From contig JBNAIG010000018.1 in NCBI GenBank assembly GCA_050031985.1, positions 48,113 through 112,112 on the forward strand: 64,000 nucleotides of DNA, read 5' to 3'. The notes beneath the pieces are model-generated. The model did not search any database. It was given only the letters and a program-made list of their open reading frames with translations, and was not told the DNA's origin. The stretch is from SZUA-368 sp028533045. GTDB lineage: Bacteria > Spirochaetota > Spirochaetia > DSM-2461. The translations under genes were made by a program, and so were the position numbers. This document shows positions 59,519-64,000 of this stretch, in pieces (position 1 is the stretch's first letter; every line of letters starts with the position of its first letter).

Positions 59519-61432
59519 TTATTCCAGACTGCTTATGGTGTCCATCATCTGATCAATATTATCCATAAGACCTTTGATTTTTTTCGTATGTACCGTCATG
59601 CGGCCTCCCACCGCTTTTGAGGATTCGGTCAGCTGGACGATGGAACCGTTGATATCGTCGCTCAGACTATTGGCTTCCAGCTGGTTTTCGTAGATTTTCC
59701 CTATTTCACCCTTTAATGAAGACATTCGGGTGATTACATCGGTGACCGCATCCTTACTCACCCGAACCTGACTATCCGTTTTATTGGCCAGGTTTTTCAC
59801 CTCCTTGGCAATAACGGCAAATCCCCCGTTGTTCCCCGCTCGGGCCGCCTCAATGGAAGCATTGAAGCCCAGTAAGTTTGTTTGCCCCGCTATATCTACG
59901 ATATCATGGAGAATGTTTTCCACCTTATTGGCGCTTTCTCCCAGATGGCCCAACTCTCCATTGATATGGGTCCCTTCGTTCTTCGTCTCGTCAATCAGCT
60001 TATGAAGGGAGATAAAATCCCTGTTTATCAGGTCCAGAAGTTTATCGTTTTCCTGAGTCTTCTGCTCGTACTCGTCGATAATCTCCGATATGAGATTGAT
60101 GCTTTTTCGGCTGTTGTCCCAAGCCTTGTCCTTGATAAGCATAATATGGTTTTGCTGATTGATTTTTCTTTTGAGGAAGAACTCTTTAAAGCGGGAGTAG
60201 CGGTCTATGAAATTGTCTATGTATTCGTCCCGGAAGCTTTCCCCCTCCTGCAGTCTGTAGAGGAAGAGGGCGGTGAGAGTCTGATTTATATTGACTCCCA
60301 GTAGTTCTCCAAAAGTGGAAAATCCCGCTGCGGGAATACCGTCAAAACAGTGTACTTTTTTAAGTTGATTCCCGTTTACCAGGCGACGGAGAATGCAGTC
60401 GTTAAAAATGGCCCCCAGAGCTTCCCCGTTTTTCCCCTGCCGGAAATTGTTGTAATCCTTCTCTATGGAACTGACAAAATCGGTGTGTTTCACCAGGAAC
60501 AGTTCGTCTCCAAAATCCAGATCACAGTAGAAATGGATTCTCCGGTTTTCAAAGTCGATATTCGATATGGATCTCACATAAATGTCTTCGCCTATTTTAA
60601 TGGCAAAGCTGTGATTCTGCAGTTTTCCTTCCAGGCTCTCTTCGGTGCAGCGAAAGTGGTCGCACAGTTCTGTTATGGCGTCTTTAAGTTCACCGGTTTC
60701 CTCATAAATCACGCTCTTAATATAGCGTTTAGCTGGATTGGCCTGGGCAATAGTCATGGAAAAAGGGGTGGCCTCGAAGTTCTGGGACTTAAAAATCCCC
60801 ATTCCAATATTCCTGTGGAAACGTATAAGGGTAACCACCGCCTTGTTTTGAACCACTTCCCGATTATTGAAAATGTAGGTTCCCATAAAGTCCAGCTTTC
60901 CTCCCGATGAGCCTCCAATGGTAAGGCAGGGGAGTTTGCCCGACTGGTAGAGGGCTTCCATGTAAAAGCTTTCACAGTGGGAGATGCCGTCAATCAGGGT
61001 GTAGGCAATACAGTGCTTGTGGTCAATGGGAAAGGAGGGGGTGAGCTTGGCGAATTCCTTCTCTATAAGATTTGTCCGCTTCTCCTCACAGAGGGCGCAG
61101 TCGTGCAGTTCGATGGTATGAACGTCCACATCTTCAATGATATCCGGGGAAAAGCCCTGGAGCACGATATTTTCCCTTTGGGCGTCATCACCCAGGTAGA
61201 GATCGGTAGATTTTTCTCCGTCCCGCGTAGAAAGTTCTCCTGCGGTAGAGGTGAGAATGAGCGTCGTTGAGGGAGGGCAGAGATTCTTTAGTGTGACCGA
61301 CGTAGCTTTGAAATCCAGATCGGGGGAGATGAATCCCAGGATGAGTCGGGGGCTTCCTCCGAACAGGGCATTTAAATTCAAATTGGCGATTTCTTTTCCG
61401 GAAACTATTAGTTGCTTTACCGAATCAATCAT
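59519..61432 (-). CDS. Soluble FIST-domain chemoreceptor
   Basis: 637 residues without a membrane helix. FIST N- and C-terminal domains fill about residues 25-400 (LTSTAGELSTRDGEKSTDLY, DGISHCESFYMEALYQSG, LPCLTIGGSSGGKLDFMGTY); this sensor module is thought to bind amino acids or similar small ligands. The C-terminal part holds a chemoreceptor signalling hairpin (DIAGQTNLLGFNASIEAARA, GGFAVIAKEVKNLANKTDSQ). It would signal from the cytoplasm to CheA. Chemoreceptor tip sequences here differ from the membrane receptor at 14362. Confidence 0.88.
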   Translation of the reverse strand: MIDSVKQLIVSGKEIANLNLNALFGGSPRLILGFISPDLDFKATSVTLKNLCPPSTTLILTSTAGELSTRDGEKSTDLYLGDDAQRENIVLQGFSPDIIEDVDVHTIELHDCALCEEKRTNLIEKEFAKLTPSFPIDHKHCIAYTLIDGISHCESFYMEALYQSGKLPCLTIGGSSGGKLDFMGTYIFNNREVVQNKAVVTLIRFHRNIGMGIFKSQNFEATPFSMTIAQANPAKRYIKSVIYEETGELKDAITELCDHFRCTEESLEGKLQNHSFAIKIGEDIYVRSISNIDFENRRIHFYCDLDFGDELFLVKHTDFVSSIEKDYNNFRQGKNGEALGAIFNDCILRRLVNGNQLKKVHCFDGIPAAGFSTFGELLGVNINQTLTALFLYRLQEGESFRDEYIDNFIDRYSRFKEFFLKRKINQQNHIMLIKDKAWDNSRKSINLISEIIDEYEQKTQENDKLLDLINRDFISLHKLIDETKNEGTHINGELGHLGESANKVENILHDIVDIAGQTNLLGFNASIEAARAGNNGGFAVIAKEVKNLANKTDSQVRVSKDAVTDVITRMSSLKGEIGKIYENQLEANSLSDDINGSIVQLTESSKAVGGRMTVHTKKIKGLMDNIDQMMDTISSLE

Positions 61433-61594
61433 CTTTACCTTCCTTAATCATTGATTAGCGATAGCTTAAGCCTGGCGGCCCTTCGTTAGTTGATTTCCTA
61501 TTCATTCCCTTCTATAAAATAATATGTCTTTTTTGTGAAAATGCAAATTTGAAAGCGACTTATCAGGACGGGAAAATAATGTTAAGTTGACCCT

Positions 61595-63001
61595 ATGAAG
61601 CCCTTCTCACACATAAACCTTAGCCAGTCCATGTTGGCCAACCTTGATAAACTCGCTTACCACACCATGACTCCCGTTCAGGAGGCGGCCTTACCTCCGG
61701 TACTCAAGGGAAAGGACCTGTTGGTTCAGGCCAAAACGGGGAGCGGGAAGACTGCCGCCTTTGGGATCGGCCTTTTGGAACAGCTTAAGATCGAATCCTT
61801 TCAGCTTCAAAGTCTTGTTCTCTGTCCCACCCGGGAGTTAGCCCTACAAGTCGCCGATGAGCTTCGTCGTCTGGCCCGCTTTAAGTCGCATATTAAGATT
61901 CTGACTCTTACGGGAGGTATGAATCAGCATAAACAGGAGCAATCCTTAACCCATCAGCCTCATATCGTTGTAGGGACGCCGGGACGAATCGCCAAACTTC
62001 TCAAAAGGGAGAGCCTTTTGGTGGATAATTTGACGAGCTTTGTCCTGGATGAGGCGGACCGAATGCTTGATATGGGCTTCATAGAGGATATTCGGGAAAT
62101 CATGGACTTCTTGCCGGACCATCGGCAGAATCTCTGCTTTTCCGCCACCTTCCCGGAGGAAATAAAAGCCCTTGGTCGGGATTTTATGAACGATCCCCGG
62201 GAAATCACAGTGGATATTTTTCACGGAAAAGAAGCCATTGAGCAGCATTTCTATAAGGTCCCCGTAGAGGAGAGAGGGCGGGCGGTGGTAAGCCTTCTGG
62301 GAGAATACAAGCCTTCTTCCGCCCTGATCTTCTGCAATACCAAAGATGCCTGCCGACGGCTCAGCGAAGAGATGACTAGCTACGGACTCTCCAACCTCTC
62401 CCTTCACGGCGACCTGGAACAGAAGGAGCGAAACGAAGTACTCATTCGCTTCTCCAACGGGAGCTGCCCCTACCTGGTTGCCACCGATGTGGCTGCCCGG
62501 GGGTTGGACATAGGCCGGATGGAAGCCGTCATAAATTATAACCTGCCCTTTGAACCGGAAACCTACATCCATCGCATCGGACGAACCGGGCGGGCAGGGG
62601 AGTCGGGACAGGCCTTTTCCCTTGTGAAAGAGGGAGAAGAATTCCGAATAGACCGATTAAGAGAACTTATGAAGCGGGACATAACCCCGGAAAAACTGGA
62701 TACGAGCCAAGCCGATTCGGTAAAACCCGTATCTCCGGGAATGGTGACCCTGAAAATCGCCGCAGGCCGGAAGGATAAAATCAGTGCCGGACATATAGTG
62801 GGAGCCATAACCGGGAGCGGAGAAATCGACGGAAATGATTTGGGGCAGATTGACCGGCTTGACCGGGCATCCTATGTGGCGGTGAAGAAGAACAGGGCCG
62901 ATTTGGCATTGAGGATCATGAGGGAATCATCCATTAAGGGGCGGCGGTACAAGGCCTCTCTGCTTGGTAATTCGAAACCCTCCGGCCCGTCACACACATA
63001 A
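61595..63001 (+). CDS. dbpA: ATP-dependent RNA helicase DbpA
   Basis: 468 residues. DEAD-box motifs: Q-motif with MTPVQEAALPPVLKG, Walker A AKTGSGKT (46-53), PTRELALQVADEL, VVGTPGRIAKLL, VLDEADRMLDMGF, SATFPEEI, YLVATDVAARGLDI and YIHRIGRTGRAG. The C-terminal DbpA RNA-binding domain (VTLKIAAGRKDKISAGHIVG) targets hairpin 92 of 23S rRNA for 50S assembly. The last codons and stop form the left arm of a long imperfect palindrome. Confidence 0.94.
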   Translation: MKPFSHINLSQSMLANLDKLAYHTMTPVQEAALPPVLKGKDLLVQAKTGSGKTAAFGIGLLEQLKIESFQLQSLVLCPTRELALQVADELRRLARFKSHIKILTLTGGMNQHKQEQSLTHQPHIVVGTPGRIAKLLKRESLLVDNLTSFVLDEADRMLDMGFIEDIREIMDFLPDHRQNLCFSATFPEEIKALGRDFMNDPREITVDIFHGKEAIEQHFYKVPVEERGRAVVSLLGEYKPSSALIFCNTKDACRRLSEEMTSYGLSNLSLHGDLEQKERNEVLIRFSNGSCPYLVATDVAARGLDIGRMEAVINYNLPFEPETYIHRIGRTGRAGESGQAFSLVKEGEEFRIDRLRELMKRDITPEKLDTSQADSVKPVSPGMVTLKIAAGRKDKISAGHIVGAITGSGEIDGNDLGQIDRLDRASYVAVKKNRADLALRIMRESSIKGRRYKASLLGNSKPSGPSHT

Positions 63002-63095
63002 TTAACGTTTATACGAAACCCTCCGCCGCTGGGCGCCTCCGGGTCGCCTTCAGCCATCCAGGCTGCCGGCTTTCGTATCAAACGGGAATTATGTG
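62995..63095. repeat. Long imperfect palindrome overlapping the dbpA stop
   Basis: Arms 62995-63018 and 63071-63095 pair over about 24 bp: a shared CACATAATT outer part and CGTTT/ATACGAAA inner part, with one 2x2 mismatch and one bulged base (a G present only in the right arm). The 52 bp loop is GC-rich. The single extrahelical base recalls integron attC sites, but the core GTTRRRY is absent. Confidence 0.7.
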
Positions 63096-63118
63096 CCATT
63101 GGCCGTCCTGGCCAACGG
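63096..63118. repeat. Short hairpin next to the long palindrome
   Basis: CCATTGGCC (63096-63104) and GGCCAACGG (63110-63118) pair over nine positions with one wobble, around GTCCT. It abuts the right arm of the palindrome at 63095. Confidence 0.6.
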
Positions 63119-63199
63119 TTAACTCATGCCGTACCGGGTCTCTCGCAAAGATCCCCCAGACAGGAAGGAAACGCCGCCGGGGGAAAGTAACCGGAATGA

Positions 63200-63242
63200 A
63201 GGTGAACCTGACGGCTCCCGTTCCGGGGACCGCAGGTTACCT
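63200..63242. repeat. Imperfect palindrome A, left flank of the small gene
   Basis: AGGTGAACCTG (63200-63210) pairs with CAGGTTACCT (63233-63242) with a bulged G, and the centre forms a CCCG/CGGG hairpin. It resembles copy B at 63723-63757 in the same orientation: TGAACC(T/A)GAC before the loop and GCAGGTTACCT after it. It lies 43 bp beyond the stop of the gene at 63286-63678. Confidence 0.72.
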
Positions 63243-63285
63243 TGGTAGGCTGAAATCCAGGCTCAAAGCCTGATAGGCAAGGGAA

Positions 63286-63678
63286 CTAGGATGAGCAAAA
63301 AACCTCCAGCTCTTTAAGTAATACCACAGAACCCCGATACGCTACCGGCGTTATCCGCTGGGAAACACCGTTCTTTTTGAAAATATAGAACTGGACCTCT
63401 CCATTATTGTTAGTTTTTACTTTTAGAAGATCCGATTTGTTATAACTTGATTGCCATTTCCGGAAGGCAACAACAAGAGTGTCTCCGGTTATCTCTATCC
63501 ATCTAATACCGTAATGTGGAGGAGAAATCCAGACTACGGCAAGGATACTTAAAACTATTCCAGTAATTAATGACCAAACGGAATGAGTGTTATGCCAAAG
63601 TCTTAAAAACATGACTGCGGATAAAAGAATGATTCCCCAATAGAGTTTTCCGGCCAGGAGCCTGGGATAATATTTCAT
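63286..63678 (-). CDS. Small membrane protein, cassette-like
   Basis: 130 residues, not recognised. Two helices (about 12-32 and 38-55) precede a soluble C-terminal half with a small beta fold (VAFRKWQSSYNKSDLLKVKT), similar in layout to PH-like-domain membrane proteins. AAGGA lies before the ATG. It is the only gene between palindromes A and B. Base composition is lower in GC than the DNA just left of it. Foreign origin is likely but not shown. Confidence 0.6.
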   Translation of the reverse strand: MKYYPRLLAGKLYWGIILLSAVMFLRLWHNTHSVWSLITGIVLSILAVVWISPPHYGIRWIEITGDTLVVAFRKWQSSYNKSDLLKVKTNNNGEVQFYIFKKNGVSQRITPVAYRGSVVLLKELEVFCSS

Positions 63679-63722
63679 TTTCTGTCCTTATACTTCTTCA
63701 CAATAACAAGTTTGGGGAAATC

Positions 63723-63757
63723 GGTGAACCAGACAGGGCTTTGCCCTGCAGGTTACC
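63723..63757. repeat. Imperfect palindrome B, right flank of the small gene
   Basis: GGTGAACC (63723-63730) pairs with GGTTACC (63751-63757) with one bulged base, and CAGGGC/GCCCTG (63734-63739 with 63743-63748) forms the tip. It repeats copy A on the same strand, so a roughly 520 bp unit lies between the two copies. Confidence 0.72.
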
Positions 63758-63779
63758 TGGTTGGCTAGTGCGTAAAATA

Positions 63780-63795
63780 GGTAACGCTAGTTACC
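63780..63795. repeat. Perfect small palindrome
   Basis: GGTAAC (63780-63785) and GTTACC (63790-63795) around GCTA. It repeats the GGTTACC half-site of palindromes A and B. Confidence 0.55.
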
Positions 63796-63806
63796 AAAGT
63801 AACATT

Positions 63807-63841
63807 CCATTAACCTGCGCTGATAGTGTCAGGTTCAATGG
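63807..63841. repeat. Imperfect palindrome D, inverted copy
   Basis: CCATTAACCTG (63807-63817) pairs with CAGGTTCAATGG (63830-63841) with one extra base in the right arm. Read on the minus strand it gives TGAACCTGAC...GCAGGTTA, the same core as A and B, so it is an inverted family member. Confidence 0.65.
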
Positions 63842-63860
63842 CCTTGTTACTTCATCATTC

Positions 63861-64000
63861 GACCCTGTAAATAAATTTGTGTAAAGCTCCAAAACTTTGT
63901 ATAAAAAGTAAGGAGCTTTTATTTTGTACGACACAGACGAATTTAACGAGCTGGCAAATAAACTAGCCAGTAACCTCAAGACTCCGCAAGATGTCTCTGA
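63861..64000 (+). mobile_element. Left end of an IS256-type insertion sequence (truncated by window edge)
   Basis: GACCCTGTAAATAAATTTGT starting at 63861 resembles IS256-family terminal inverted repeats, which often begin G(A/G)..CTGTA and contain an AAATTTGTGTAAA stretch. A transposase frame follows 63 bp later. The right end, partner repeat and target duplication lie outside the window. Confidence 0.6.
63924..64000 (+). CDS. IS256-family transposase, N-terminal fragment
   Basis: Starts at TTG 63924 with AAGGAG nine bases upstream and is cut by the edge after about 25 residues. YDTDEFNELANKLASNLKTP resembles the opening of IS256-type transposases, where a short helix with Leu and Lys-Thr precedes the conserved LL..TVEAAL region (not reached here). 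The catalytic DDE residues are beyond the edge, so family assignment is tentative. Confidence 0.6.
   Translation, partial: MYDTDEFNELANKLASNLKTPQDVS

Noticed and set aside
63001..63285. Fragment of a group II intron
   Set aside because: The GC-rich stretch with GTGAACC and GGTTACC hairpins looked intron-like, but I found no GUGYG start, no domain V and no reverse-transcriptase frame. The palindrome family in direct and inverted copies explains it more simply.
1..64000. tRNA, rRNA and CRISPR signals
   Set aside because: I read both strands for T-loop motifs (GGTTCRA), clustered conserved rRNA blocks and regularly spaced repeats and found none that fold or repeat convincingly.

Overview
The window looks like chromosome from a free-living, diderm, mostly anaerobic bacterium of moderate GC content, most likely a member of the Spirochaetales. 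That assignment is an inference from gene content: LolA-like carriers, outer-membrane barrel and lipoprotein genes, two chemoreceptor-type proteins, RodZ, FecR/PEGA and Ig-like lipoproteins, a reverse rubrerythrin under a PerR-type site, and HflK/HflC. I saw no rRNA or tRNA gene and no CRISPR array. Genes are densely packed on both strands, often with 1-4 nt start/stop overlaps.

Layout. 1-2172: the start of a membrane-bound AraC-type regulator (cut by the edge), a class 3 aldehyde dehydrogenase and a single-pass membrane protein. 2173-5691: a 440 bp leader region, an Hsp20 chaperone, O-acetylhomoserine sulfhydrylase and a membrane diguanylate cyclase. 5688-13671: a seven-to-eight-gene minus-strand operon (GntR/YtrA repressor, SPFH protein, ABC ATPase, three FtsX-type permeases, LolA-like carrier, outer-membrane barrel) preceded by a perfect 12+12 bp operator; this is the best candidate for an undescribed envelope transport system. 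13687-18394: an orphan protein, a chemoreceptor, a secreted C-type-lectin-fold protein and a membrane AraC regulator. 18398-20736: a sigma54 activator divergent from a peroxiredoxin whose promoter has a perfect sigma54 -24/-12 element.

20798-34467: peptidase T, an unusual sensor protein, a BKACE-family enzyme, an ankyrin protein, a glycosyltransferase, hflK-hflC, an HPt/LuxR pair with rlmE, a large FecR/PEGA/beta-propeller lipoprotein, a dicarboxylate symporter and an SDR-like protein. 34542-37754: perR and a reverse rubrerythrin with a perfect Per-box palindrome, then thiol-redox membrane genes. 37766-43795: a degenerate class III aminotransferase-like protein, a UvrD-family helicase, rimO, a rodZ-like gene and a LolA-like gene. 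43978-50133: a GAF/HATPase protein, a K+ channel, a calcium/polysaccharide-binding type lipoprotein, small proteins, a solute-binding protein and transaldolase. 50225-56715: a tightly overlapped seven-gene operon of the MoxR/DUF58/RDD/SpoIIM type. 56766-63001: an Ig-like lipoprotein, a DUF1848 protein, a soluble FIST-chemoreceptor and DbpA helicase.

62995-64000 is an accessory boundary: at least six imperfect palindromes, several with a single bulged base, surround a small membrane-protein gene, followed by the left end of an IS256-type insertion sequence that runs off the window. It resembles a gene-cassette region but lacks the textbook attC core, so this stays a hypothesis.
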